Assembly (NCBI GenBank): GCA_007130555.1
Contig: SLSH01000056.1
Location: forward strand, 1 to 18,824
Length of the DNA stretch: 18,824 bases
Direction: 5' to 3'
From: Bacteroidales bacterium
GTDB taxonomy: Bacteria; Bacteroidota; Bacteroidia; Bacteroidales; ML635J-15
Shown here in pieces: positions 1 to 8,040 of the stretch. The position numbers and the translations under genes were made by a program. Every line of letters begins with the position of its first letter. Position 1 is the first letter of the stretch. The notes under the pieces were generated by a model, which saw only the letters and a list, made by a program, of their open reading frames with translations, searched no databases and had not been told where the DNA came from.

Positions 1-714
1 ACCAAATGTTTAGAAGTTTTTCTCGAAGACGTTTGGCATTCATTGTGGTGTCCTGAAGGAGATCCCCCGGAGCCTTTTAATTGCGGAGATAATTTTACTT
101 ATCAGGAATACGATTATGCAACGGTTCAGATTGGTACGCAATGTTGGTTTGCAGAAAATCTAAATGTCGGTACAAGAGTAGAGGGCTCTGAAAATCATGG
201 AAATAGTTGTGCCGATATTCAAAAATATTGTTATAATAATGAAGAAGGCAACTGTGATATTTATGGAGGTCTTTACCAGTGGACCCAAGTCATGTGTGGA
301 GAAACCACAGAAGGTTCCCGTGGTATTTGTCCGCAAGGATGGAGAATACCGACAGATACAGACTGGAAAATTCTTGAAGGAACCGTTGATGCAACTTATG
401 GCGTGGGAAATGCAGAGTGGGATAATACAAACTGGAGAGGAGATAATGCAGGAGAAGAACTAAAAGATATATCCATGAACGGAACAAATAATAGCGGGTT
501 CTCAGGACTTGGAGGAGGATATCGGTGGACAGACGGAGATTATTATATGGGACCTTCAATAGGAACAACAAGTGCAAGATTTTGGTCGTCAACCGAAACA
601 GGAGACGAAGTATGGAACAGAAATCTCAGTAGCGGCTCAACAACAACAACAATAGGAAGATTTCCTAATAACAAAGAAAATGGTCTTTCTGTTCGTTGTA
701 TAAGAAATGACTAA
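1..714 (+). CDS. FISUMP-domain secreted protein, 5'-truncated by window edge
   Basis: Partial gene. The reading frame is open from base 1 (Thr-Lys-Cys-Leu-Glu-Val) to the TAA at 712-714, so the start lies outside the window. The TTG at 43 is not a start, because the residues before it match the interior of the next gene. The product carries a FISUMP domain (Fibrobacter succinogenes major paralogous domain). Visible signatures are VQIGTQCWFAENL, then GGLYQW, a GICPQGWRIPTDTDW block, NNSGFSGLGGGYRW, FWSSTE and a terminal SVRCIRND. The family is typical of Bacteroidota and Fibrobacterota surface or secreted proteins, with no known enzymatic role. The neighbour at 742 is a paralog that is nearly colinear through the first ~40 residues visible here and shares obvious nucleotide identity there, so the pair arose by tandem duplication. 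By analogy the missing N-terminus should hold a signal peptide. Confidence 0.9.
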   Translation, partial: TKCLEVFLEDVWHSLWCPEGDPPEPFNCGDNFTYQEYDYATVQIGTQCWFAENLNVGTRVEGSENHGNSCADIQKYCYNNEEGNCDIYGGLYQWTQVMCGETTEGSRGICPQGWRIPTDTDWKILEGTVDATYGVGNAEWDNTNWRGDNAGEELKDISMNGTNNSGFSGLGGGYRWTDGDYYMGPSIGTTSARFWSSTETGDEVWNRNLSSGSTTTTIGRFPNNKENGLSVRCIRND

Positions 715-741
715 TTAAAATAAATTTGATTTTTAATTATT

Positions 742-1641
742 ATGGTTAAAAATAAAATATTAATTTTATCCTGTCTGTTAATGATAGTGCCTTTAATTTC
801 AAATTTTGCACAGGGAATAGCAATAAGTGATGACATAGAGAATCCGCATCCTTCAAGTATTTTAGACATAAGTTCTACAAATAAGGGACTTTTACTACCC
901 CGTATGACAACGGCACAAAGAGACGCTATCGGTTCTCCCGCAGAATCTCTTTTTATTTTTAACATTGAAACCAAATGTTTCGAAATTTTTGTGGAAGACA
1001 TCTGGCATTCATTGTGGTGTGCAGAAGATATTGAAGAACCGTTTAGTTGCGGAAATACATTAAATTATGAAGGATATGATTATCAAACCGTACAAATAGG
1101 AACCCAGTGTTGGTTTGCAGAAAATTTAAGATATTTACCCTCGGTTGTTGGTCTTGAAACGGAATCGCAAACAATTGCTTATTATTATGTCTATGATTAT
1201 GAAGGAACCAATGTTAACGATGCGAAAGCTACAACTAATTATCAGACTTATGGGGCTATCTATAATTGGAATGCTGCATCAACAGCTTGTCCACCAGGAT
1301 GGAGTTTGCCAAGCGAAACCGACTGGACTAGCCTTGAAATATACCTCGGTATGGATCCTTCCGAAACTGATGAAATACAATGGAGAAACAGCGGAGATGT
1401 AGGCGATAAATTAAAAGCCGTCAGTTTTGGTGGCAATAACAGTACAGGATTTACTGCTATACCGGGAGGAGTGAAAACTACCAGCCCCGGAGAGTTTGTA
1501 AATATTGATGTTTGGGGAGGTTTTTGGACTTCCACAGGAGGTTGGCCATGGATACGTGCATTGGAAATATCGGAATCAGGAGTTTATCGATTTGACTTTT
1601 TTAAAGATTTTGCAATGTCAGTAAGATGTATAAAAGATTAA
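742..1641 (+). CDS. FISUMP-domain secreted protein (complete paralog)
   Basis: 299 residues. Residues 1-24 form a signal peptide (MVKNK, a hydrophobic run, then a likely cleavage near NFAQ). Residues 40-55 read ILDISSTNKGLLLPRM, a segment common after the signal peptide of Bacteroidota surface proteins. The FISUMP domain covers roughly 112-299: VQIGTQCWFAENL, AIYNWNAA, CPPGWSLPSETDW, STGFTAIPGGV, GFWTSTGG and a terminal SVRCIKD. No C-terminal T9SS sorting domain is present, so surface delivery by that route is not supported. The ATG at 742 lies 27 bp after the previous stop, so it is probably co-transcribed with its upstream paralog. Function is unknown; the family is usually extracellular and appears in paralog clusters. 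Confidence 0.92.
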   Translation: MVKNKILILSCLLMIVPLISNFAQGIAISDDIENPHPSSILDISSTNKGLLLPRMTTAQRDAIGSPAESLFIFNIETKCFEIFVEDIWHSLWCAEDIEEPFSCGNTLNYEGYDYQTVQIGTQCWFAENLRYLPSVVGLETESQTIAYYYVYDYEGTNVNDAKATTNYQTYGAIYNWNAASTACPPGWSLPSETDWTSLEIYLGMDPSETDEIQWRNSGDVGDKLKAVSFGGNNSTGFTAIPGGVKTTSPGEFVNIDVWGGFWTSTGGWPWIRALEISESGVYRFDFFKDFAMSVRCIKD

Positions 1642-1737
1642 TATAATTTAGTTAATTTAATCGGAAATTTAAAAATCAGATAATTTATAACAATTACGGC
1701 AAAATAAATTGTTATTTTTACCGCCAAAAAATATGTA

Positions 1738-2565
1738 ATGGGTATGAAAAGGAAAATTTTAAAATTACTGAAAACCAGATTTTTTTGGCTTAATATACTT
1801 GGTGCGATAGTATTATTGGTATTAATGTTTATCGGAGTAATGTTTTATCTTAAGTCTTTTACCAGACATGGCGAAACGCTTACTGTTCCTAATTTTATAG
1901 GACTTCAGATTGAAGAAGTTGAAAATATTTGTATGGAAAAAGGTCTTAATTATGTAATTTTGGATTCTGTTTACCATGATTATTTTGATAAAGGCTCCGT
2001 TGTGGAACAACATCCTCTGCCTGACAGTAAAGTAAAAAAAGAACGAAAAATATATTTAACTACTAATTGCTATGGGGAAGAAATGGTTGTTATGCCCGAT
2101 TTTGTCGGATATACAGTACGTCAGGCACAAGCTCTGGCAGGAACTTACGGATTAATAATCGGCAATTTAATTTATGTGCCGGATATAGCTGTTAATGTTG
2201 TTATCAGGCAATTATATAAAGAAGAAGCAGTTTATGCGGGAACCGAAATTCGCAGAGGTTCAACAATAGATTTTCTTGTAGGGGTAGGATTAAGCGACAG
2301 CAAAACCATTGTGCCCGACCTGACAGGGCTTACTTATCGGGAAGCAGGAGACAGACTTCTTCGCGAATATCTAAATCTAGGCGCGGTTCAATATGATACT
2401 ACCGTTGTTACAAAAAACGATTCGATGAGCTCAAAAGTATATAAACAATATCCCAAAAGAGATACAATAAATCCCGTTAATTTAGGTTATAATATTGATA
2501 TTTGGCTGACTACGGATATGTCTTTAATAGACGAAAGAGACATAGAAGAAACGGAAACAGAATAA
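1738..2565 (+). CDS. Membrane-anchored protein with three PASTA domains
   Basis: 275 residues: a short basic cytoplasmic N-terminus, one transmembrane helix at about 15-38, then three periplasmic PASTA domains at about 48-110, 117-185 and 191-260. Each opens with the family's VP/MP-x-hydrophobic-x-G motif (TVPNFIGL, VMPDFVGY, IVPDLTGL) followed by an amphipathic helix. PASTA domains bind peptidoglycan stem or muropeptide structures in Firmicutes and Actinobacteria. In Bacteroidota, standalone PASTA proteins lack the kinase half, and none is seen here. The tail is acidic. Either the ATG at 1738 or the one at 1744 could start it; both give the same topology. It leads a tight run with the T9SS protein (12 bp after) and RluD, so a role in the cell envelope is likely, but the exact partner is unknown. 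Confidence 0.9.
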   Translation: MGMKRKILKLLKTRFFWLNILGAIVLLVLMFIGVMFYLKSFTRHGETLTVPNFIGLQIEEVENICMEKGLNYVILDSVYHDYFDKGSVVEQHPLPDSKVKKERKIYLTTNCYGEEMVVMPDFVGYTVRQAQALAGTYGLIIGNLIYVPDIAVNVVIRQLYKEEAVYAGTEIRRGSTIDFLVGVGLSDSKTIVPDLTGLTYREAGDRLLREYLNLGAVQYDTTVVTKNDSMSSKVYKQYPKRDTINPVNLGYNIDIWLTTDMSLIDERDIEETETE

Positions 2566-2577
2566 AATTTGATTTTT

Positions 2578-4446
2578 ATGCCAAAAATAATTATTTCGAT
2601 AATATTCTTTAATTTTATTTGCTTTGCCATAATGGCACAAGAATATCTTTTTGATATAGAAAATATTCAATTGCAGAATTACAGTAAAATCTACTGGAAA
2701 AATAAAGATAATATTGAAAAAAGTAAACAAAAACAAGATACTTTGGAATTACCGTTTTTTGATGATTTCTCAAATTCATATATATATCCCGATTCTACAA
2801 AATGGATTGATAAATATGCTTTTATCGGACATAATTATGCAATAGACCCTGTCTCAATCGGAACGGTAACATTAGATGCAATAGACCAATACGGATATGT
2901 TTATTCTCATTTACCTTATGATAATACCGGAATTGCAGATTATTTAACCTCGGTTCCCATAAATCTTGAATACAATGCGGAAGATTCGATATATCTAAGT
3001 TTTTATTATCAGGCAGGGGGAAGAGGAAATACGCCTGAATACAGAGATTCGCTGGTGTTAGAATTTAAAACTCCCCAAACAGATTGGAAAAGTGTATGGA
3101 GAATGCCCGGAGGAGAAAATATGGATTATTTTAAAATAGCAATGGTCACGATTAAAGACCCTGTATGGTTAACAAAAGGATTTCAGTTCAGATTTAAAAA
3201 TTATGTCAGCTTAACTTCTCTTTATGAACTTTCATGGGCAAGCAATGTAGATCACTGGCATATTGATTTTATTAAAATTGATACCGGCAGATTTTATCTA
3301 GATACCATACCAAATGATATTGCCATGATAGAAAATATTTCATCTCTTTTAGAAGGCTATGAATCAGTTCCGTGGAAACATTATAAGAGCGCAGACCATT
3401 CAGGCATGATAAACAATGAAATAAAATTTGTTTATAAAAATTCCCGAAATGAGATTTTAAATACTAACAGACAATTCAAAATTATAGACATGCTTGGTAA
3501 TGACCCCGGGTATCAAATGCTTGAAGATAATGAAAATATTAATCCGTTTGAAACCATAACATATAATAGAGCTTTTGATTATGCTTTTGATTCTGATGTA
3601 GAAGACTCCGCAAGTTTTATGGTTAAGGTATTTCTCGATTCGGGAGTTGACGAAGAAGCAAAATACAGATGGAATGATACCGTCAGATATTATCAGAACT
3701 TTTTTAATTATTATGCTTATGACGATGGAACAGCTGAAAAAGGATACGGAATTGCAGGACAAGGCTCGGCATATTCTCAGTTGGCATTAAGATTTAATCC
3801 GTTAACTTCCGACACATTAAGAGGTGTATATATGTTTTTTAATCACGTGTTGAACGAAGAAAATCAACGGTATTTCTTCCTTACAATATGGGGCGATAAT
3901 AACGGAGTCCCCGGGGATACTCTTTATCAGGAAATAGGAGTATTACCCGATTATAGTGATGATATTTGCGGTTTTACATATTATCCGCTTGATTCTGCAA
4001 TTTTTATAAATAACACATTTTATATAGGATGGGTTAAAACTACAGACCACATGCTTAATATCGGGTTTGACGTTAACAGAGTCTCTAATCAGCATTTATT
4101 TTTTAATACTACAGGAGAATGGAAACAGTCATCTGCACAAGGAGCAGTTATGATAAGACCGGTTTTCGGAAAAAATCCATATCCGCTTGTTAATTATAAT
4201 ATAATAGCTGAAAATACAGATTTCGAAATTTATCCAAACCCCGCAAATAATTTTATAAACTTTTCTTTGTCTTCTCAAAATAAGCCCGAAATTATAGAAA
4301 TTTATGACATTAACGGCAGAATTCTGATAAAAACCCCATTTGCAGATAACATTGATGTTTCAAACTTATCTCAGGGAATTTATTTTGTAAGACCAATTTC
4401 TGAAATTGAGGTTTTTGAAACAAAAAGATTGTTAATTGTAAAGTGA
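2578..4446 (+). CDS. Secreted protein with C-terminal type IX secretion sorting domain
   Basis: 622 residues from the ATG at 2578. An in-frame TTG at 2569 would add three residues, but the ATG gives a clean signal peptide (MPKIIISIIFFNFICFAIMAQ, cut near MAQ). The last ~74 residues (549-622) form a T9SS type A sorting domain: FEIYPNPANNFINFSL, then IEIYDINGRIL, LSQGIYFVR and a terminal LLIVK. This predicts export through the Sec system, then across the outer membrane by the Por machinery, with attachment to the surface or release. The central part is rich in aromatic and acidic residues and looks like beta-sandwich modules, one around residues 60-250 (WHIDFIKID region). I recognise no catalytic motif. 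It sits 12 bp after the PASTA gene and 6 bp before rluD, so it is almost certainly co-transcribed. Its cargo function is unknown. Confidence 0.9.
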   Translation: MPKIIISIIFFNFICFAIMAQEYLFDIENIQLQNYSKIYWKNKDNIEKSKQKQDTLELPFFDDFSNSYIYPDSTKWIDKYAFIGHNYAIDPVSIGTVTLDAIDQYGYVYSHLPYDNTGIADYLTSVPINLEYNAEDSIYLSFYYQAGGRGNTPEYRDSLVLEFKTPQTDWKSVWRMPGGENMDYFKIAMVTIKDPVWLTKGFQFRFKNYVSLTSLYELSWASNVDHWHIDFIKIDTGRFYLDTIPNDIAMIENISSLLEGYESVPWKHYKSADHSGMINNEIKFVYKNSRNEILNTNRQFKIIDMLGNDPGYQMLEDNENINPFETITYNRAFDYAFDSDVEDSASFMVKVFLDSGVDEEAKYRWNDTVRYYQNFFNYYAYDDGTAEKGYGIAGQGSAYSQLALRFNPLTSDTLRGVYMFFNHVLNEENQRYFFLTIWGDNNGVPGDTLYQEIGVLPDYSDDICGFTYYPLDSAIFINNTFYIGWVKTTDHMLNIGFDVNRVSNQHLFFNTTGEWKQSSAQGAVMIRPVFGKNPYPLVNYNIIAENTDFEIYPNPANNFINFSLSSQNKPEIIEIYDINGRILIKTPFADNIDVSNLSQGIYFVRPISEIEVFETKRLLIVK

Positions 4447-4452
4447 TTTTTA

Positions 4453-5508
4453 ATGACTGAAGATCAATTTGAAAACATCGATAATAATCAACTGTCGGAA
4501 CAGTCCGATTTATATGAACATCATCGTTTCGAAATAGAAGCAGGGCAAACCCCAATGCGTCTGGATAAATATTTGGTTATCAGACTTGCTTCAACATCAA
4601 GAAACAGAATCCAAAATGCCGCTACGGCAGGAAATATTCTGATTAACGATAAGCCTGTAAAATCAAGTTATAAAATAAAACCCGGAGATATTGTAAGTAT
4701 ATTGTTAAGTTATCCGAAAACCGAATTTGACCTTGTTCCCGAAGATATTCCCCTGGATGTTGTTTATGAAGACGACGATATTATTATTATAAATAAAAAA
4801 CCGGGAATGGTTGTGCATCCTAGTTTTGGACACTTTAGCGGAACCTTGGTAAATGCTTTGGCATACAGATTCAGTAAATTACCAATGTTTAACGGAGAAA
4901 ACGTAAGACCGGGATTAGTTCATAGAATAGATAAAGACACTTCGGGGCTTTTGGTAGTTTGTAAAAATGAAATTGCAATAAATAAAATTGCAAAACAATT
5001 CTACGACCATACATGCAAACGGTCTTATATCGCATTGGTTTGGGGTAATTTAAAAGAAGATTCAGGAACAATTACAGGGCATATCGGAAGAAATTATAAA
5101 AACAGAAAAATTATGGACGTATTTCCCGATGGCTCTTATGGTAAAGAAGCTGTTACACATTATAAAGTTATAGAAAAATTGGGATATGTAAATCTTGTCG
5201 AATGTAAATTGGAAACCGGAAGAACTCATCAGATACGCGTTCATCTCAAACATATAGGACATCCGTTATTTAATGATGCAGATTACGGAGGAGATAAAAT
5301 TCTTAAAGGAACAACTTTTACAAAATATAAACAGTTTGTAGCAAATTGTTTTAAAGAATTACCGAGACAGGCGCTGCATGCAAAATCACTCGGATTTATT
5401 CATCCTCGTACAGAAAAAGAAGTGTTTTTTGATTCGGAATTACCCGAAGATATGAGGAATTGTATTAATAAATGGCGTAATTATGTAATTCAAAGACTTG
5501 AAAAATAA
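4453..5508 (+). CDS. rluD: RluD-type 23S rRNA pseudouridine synthase
   Basis: 351 residues. An S4 RNA-binding domain is seen at about 35-85 (MRLDKYLVIRLASTSRNRIQ, ILINDKPVKSSYKIKPGDI), followed by an RluA/RluC/RluD catalytic domain. The catalytic motif GLVHRIDKDTSGLLV places the nucleophilic aspartate at residue 160. RTHQIRVHLKHIGHPLFND is the conserved motif near the active site, and INKKPGMVVHP is the first catalytic-domain motif. Family members isomerise uridines in 23S rRNA. RluD itself acts on helix 69 (1911, 1915, 1917), and the S4-containing architecture fits RluD or RluC better than RluA. The start is the ATG at 4453, 6 bp after the T9SS gene. It ends only 21 bp from the convergent Spy-like gene, with no obvious hairpin terminator between them. 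Assignment to the family is firm; exact target sites are inferred. Confidence 0.93.
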   Translation: MTEDQFENIDNNQLSEQSDLYEHHRFEIEAGQTPMRLDKYLVIRLASTSRNRIQNAATAGNILINDKPVKSSYKIKPGDIVSILLSYPKTEFDLVPEDIPLDVVYEDDDIIIINKKPGMVVHPSFGHFSGTLVNALAYRFSKLPMFNGENVRPGLVHRIDKDTSGLLVVCKNEIAINKIAKQFYDHTCKRSYIALVWGNLKEDSGTITGHIGRNYKNRKIMDVFPDGSYGKEAVTHYKVIEKLGYVNLVECKLETGRTHQIRVHLKHIGHPLFNDADYGGDKILKGTTFTKYKQFVANCFKELPRQALHAKSLGFIHPRTEKEVFFDSELPEDMRNCINKWRNYVIQRLEK

Positions 5509-5529
5509 AAAATTAAAAACAATCAGAGC

Positions 5530-5997
5530 TTATTCGTCAAACCGCTGATGATTTCTGTATTTTCTTAATAAATGCCTTCTGAAACCAAACTCGGCTTCGT
5601 ATAATAAAATTAATTTTCCGGCAGATAAAACCGTTTTATATTTATTGTGATATTCTTTTTCAAGATTTGCACGTTCAATTTTTATCTCAATAAGCCTGTC
5701 CACCATATCTGATAATTCACTTTCTGATAAATTTTCATTGTTATGACAAACATTTCTTTTAATTCTTCTTTCTTCTTCAAAAAGCTTATCGTTTTTATTG
5801 TTAAATTCATTATAAAGAGGCCAAAATGCCTGTGCTTCTTTAACACTTAAATCCAATTTATCGGTTATATAAGCTATTTTTTCAGATTTCATCCGCTCTC
5901 TGTCTTCTTCTGAATGCATCCTTTTGCCCTGTGATAAAACAAACAGGGGACATAATATAACCACCACCAATAATAATGTAAATCTTTTTCTGTTCAT
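5530..5997 (-). CDS. Spy/CpxP-like periplasmic protein (sensor of ECF-type sigma factor family)
   Basis: 155 residues from the ATG at 5997. The frame is open further upstream to 6123, but that extension overlaps the anti-sigma gene and has no signal-peptide logic, whereas MNRKRFTLLLVVVILCPLFV is a good signal peptide cut near LSQ. The mature part is helical and highly charged: a first helix with ITDKLDLSVKEAQAFWPLYN, then a long basic/acidic coiled-coil-like section to about 125. The LDLs-x-x-EAQ-x-FWPLYNEF pattern is typical of Bacteroidota proteins often annotated as sensors of ECF sigma factors or Spy/CpxP-type chaperones. It is third in a sigma, anti-sigma, sensor cassette, 31 bp after the anti-sigma gene. 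The expected role is periplasmic sensing of protein or metal stress, or chaperoning. That role is known only by family resemblance. Confidence 0.75.
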   Translation of the reverse strand: MNRKRFTLLLVVVILCPLFVLSQGKRMHSEEDRERMKSEKIAYITDKLDLSVKEAQAFWPLYNEFNNKNDKLFEEERRIKRNVCHNNENLSESELSDMVDRLIEIKIERANLEKEYHNKYKTVLSAGKLILLYEAEFGFRRHLLRKYRNHQRFDE

Positions 5998-6028
5998 AAC
6001 TGTTTTTTTTACGTTGTTTTTAGATGTC

Positions 6029-6451
6029 TTAATTATCATATAGTTCCAACTCATAAACATATTGTGCAAGATAATCTTCCAAATAATCAATATCAATCGG
6101 TTTTTCCGGCTCTTCTTTTTCAAGAATATAAGTCATAACAAAACTTTCATCAGCAATCATTCTGTCGTATAATTCGTCAAAATAAGAATCTTCTGCAATA
6201 ATTTCCGTTTTATGTTTTTCTTGACGAAAATCTCCTATACCCACTTCAAGACCAACACGTATAAGAACAACAAGAAGGATTATTCCTGTGGCAAGATATA
6301 CATAAGGTCTGAAAAGTTCAAAAGAGTTGTTTTTCAGCGACATATCTCTTTTTACTTCAAGTTTTTTCTGAATGTTTTTTTCCAAATCAGAAAAATAATC
6401 CGGAGGCGTTTTAAAACAATTTTTCTTTTCTATGTCGTTTAATTTTATCAT
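6029..6451 (-). CDS. Putative anti-sigma factor, single-pass membrane protein
   Basis: 140 residues. The cytoplasmic N-terminus (about 1-45) contains FKTPPDYFSDLEKNIQKKL, a pattern frequent at the start of Bacteroidota anti-sigma-like proteins. One transmembrane helix lies at about 48-68 (YVYLATGIILLVVLIRVGL). The C-terminal periplasmic part is very acidic (runs such as EKEEPEKPIDIDYLEDYL). The gene lies 45 bp after an ECF sigma gene and 31 bp before a Spy-like gene, which is the main reason for the call. No zinc-binding HxxxCxxC motif is present: there is one cysteine (residue 12) and no histidine, so it would not be a ZAS-type anti-sigma factor. The start is the ATG at 6451. Confidence is high that it is a real membrane protein, moderate that it binds the sigma factor. 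Confidence 0.7.
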   Translation of the reverse strand: MIKLNDIEKKNCFKTPPDYFSDLEKNIQKKLEVKRDMSLKNNSFELFRPYVYLATGIILLVVLIRVGLEVGIGDFRQEKHKTEIIAEDSYFDELYDRMIADESFVMTYILEKEEPEKPIDIDYLEDYLAQYVYELELYDN

Positions 6452-6496
6452 TGTATTTAGTTACTTAATGTATTGACATTAAAAATTTAATATAGT

Positions 6497-7045
6497 TTAA
6501 TCTTCATTCAAATATTTTTCAATTTTTTTTACCGCATGATGATACGATGCTTTTAAAGCTCCTACTGATTTATTTAGAATTTTTGCAATTTCTTCGTATT
6601 TCATATCATCATAATATTTCATGTTAAATATAAGTCTTTGTTTAGTAGGAAGTTTTAATACCGCTTTCTGAAGTTTCAATTGTAATTCGTCTCCGTCAAA
6701 GTATTCGTCGCTGTATAGTTTTCCGGTTAAAGAATCTTCGTAAGAAATTGCAGAAAAAACATGCGTTCTTTTTTGTATTTTTAAATAACTGATAGCCTGA
6801 TTAGTAGCGATTCGGTATAACCATGTTGCAAGTTTTGATTCGCCTCTGAAATTATGGAGATTATTATAAATTTTAATAAAAGTTTCCTGTAAAACATCAT
6901 TTGTATCTTCGTGTAAGATAAGGATTTTTCGGATTTGAGAGTATAAAATTTTACTGTATTTGTTTACAAGCATGCTAAAAGCCCTGTTTTTTTCGCTTTC
7001 AATATTGAAAAGATTCAGGATTTCATTATCGCTTGTATTTTCCAT
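6497..7045 (-). CDS. RNA polymerase ECF-type sigma-70 factor
   Basis: 182 residues, the usual ECF length. Region 2 spans about 20-90 (LVNKYSKILYSQIRKILI, EDTNDVLQETFIKIYNNL, FRGESKLATWLYRIATNQAI), with the -10 recognition helix in the W-L-Y-R-I-A-T-N block. Region 4 spans about 122-178 (LPTKQRLIFNMKYYDDMKY, EEIAKILNKSVGALKASYHH), with the -35 helix-turn-helix. There is no region 1 or 3, which defines the ECF class. It directs RNA polymerase to an unknown regulon, probably under control of the membrane protein encoded next. The ATG at 7045 is only 14 bp after the transketolase C-half, so it is probably read through from that gene or from a promoter inside it. I see no TAnnTTTG element in the gap. 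Confidence 0.93.
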   Translation of the reverse strand: MENTSDNEILNLFNIESEKNRAFSMLVNKYSKILYSQIRKILILHEDTNDVLQETFIKIYNNLHNFRGESKLATWLYRIATNQAISYLKIQKRTHVFSAISYEDSLTGKLYSDEYFDGDELQLKLQKAVLKLPTKQRLIFNMKYYDDMKYEEIAKILNKSVGALKASYHHAVKKIEKYLNED

Positions 7046-7059
7046 AAAAGATTTATTCC

Positions 7060-8022
7060 TTATTTTTTTCTTTTTATTCTTATGGTTTTTTCGGCAGCAT
7101 TAACAATTTTTTCGGCAGTTAATCCGTATTTTTCCAGTAATCCTTCGGGAGTACCGCTTTCTCCGAAAGTATCCATAACTGCCACAGCCTCCATTGATAC
7201 GGGATAATTTAAAGCTGTAAGCTGGGCTATACTGTCAAATAATCCTCCGTTAAGCATATGTTCTTCGGCTATTACCGCTGCATTTGTTTTACTTACGGAT
7301 TCTAAGACTGTTGTTTTATCTAAAGGTTTAATCGTATGTATATTTATTACTTCGGCGCTTATTCCTTTTTTCGATAAAATTTTTGCCGCTTCGAGAGCTT
7401 TCCATACCATGTGTCCTGTTGCAAAAATTGAAATATCTTTTCCCTGAATAAGTTTTTGAGCTTTGCCGATTTTAAATTTTTCATTCGGATTTGTGAAATT
7501 AGCAACTTTTGGTCTTCCGAAACGCAGATAAACAGGTCCTTTATGTTCTGCTATTGCAATTGTAGCCGCTTTAGTCTGATTATAATCGCAAGTACATATC
7601 ACCGTCATATTCGGGAGCATTTTCATCAGACCTATATCTTCGAGTATCTGATGGGTGGCACCGTCTTCTCCTAGTGTAAGCCCTGCATGGGATGCGCAAA
7701 TTTTTACGTTTTTATTTGAGTATGCCACACTTTGTCTTATCTGGTCGTAAACCCTGCCGGTTGCAAAAGCTGCAAAAGTTCCTGCAAAAGGAATTTTCCC
7801 TCCGATAGTTAATCCTGCTGCAACCCCAATCATATTTGCTTCGGCAACTCCTGCCTGAAAAAATCTGTCGGGAAAATCTTTCTGAAAAGCATCCATTTTT
7901 AGCGAACCCGTTAAGTCGGCACACAAGCCAACAACATTTTTATTGCTTTTTCCTAATTCGAGCAATCCTGCACCAAATCCCGAACGGGTATCTTTGTCTC
8001 CTGTGTTAATGTATTCTGTCAT
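7060..8022 (-). CDS. tkt: Transketolase, C-terminal half (pyrimidine-binding and C-terminal domains)
   Basis: 320 residues. It is the second subunit of a split transketolase, which transfers two-carbon ketol units between sugar phosphates using thiamine diphosphate. The Pyr domain contains FFQAGVAEANMIGVAAGL, with the catalytic glutamate at residue 61 that activates the cofactor. It also has FATGRVYDQIRQSVAYSN and SHAGLTLGEDGATHQILEDI, all typical of the transketolase/DXS/PDH-E1beta fold. The C-terminal domain runs from about residue 195 to the end (FATGHMVWKALEAAKIL onward). The matching N-half is encoded at 9446-10294, with a VWA gene between them. Start is the ATG at 8022, 18 bp after the VWA stop. 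Split transketolases are common in Bacteroidota, archaea and Firmicutes. DXS is excluded by the separate subunits and by motif fit. Product assignment is firm; sugar preference is not readable. Confidence 0.92.
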   Translation of the reverse strand: MTEYINTGDKDTRSGFGAGLLELGKSNKNVVGLCADLTGSLKMDAFQKDFPDRFFQAGVAEANMIGVAAGLTIGGKIPFAGTFAAFATGRVYDQIRQSVAYSNKNVKICASHAGLTLGEDGATHQILEDIGLMKMLPNMTVICTCDYNQTKAATIAIAEHKGPVYLRFGRPKVANFTNPNEKFKIGKAQKLIQGKDISIFATGHMVWKALEAAKILSKKGISAEVINIHTIKPLDKTTVLESVSKTNAAVIAEEHMLNGGLFDSIAQLTALNYPVSMEAVAVMDTFGESGTPEGLLEKYGLTAEKIVNAAEKTIRIKRKK

Positions 8023-8040
8023 TATGCGAAAAATTTAATA

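Noticed and set aside
1696..1724. Weak stem-loop before the PASTA gene as terminator or attenuator
   Set aside because: About ten mostly A-T pairs with a mismatch and a bulge, and no clear T-run after it; expected by chance at this base composition.
2569..2577. TTG start of the T9SS protein
   Set aside because: The ATG three codons later gives a clean signal peptide and a commoner start codon.
5998..6123. N-terminal extension of the Spy-like protein by 42 codons
   Set aside because: It overlaps the anti-sigma gene, and the ATG at 5997 begins an ideal signal peptide.
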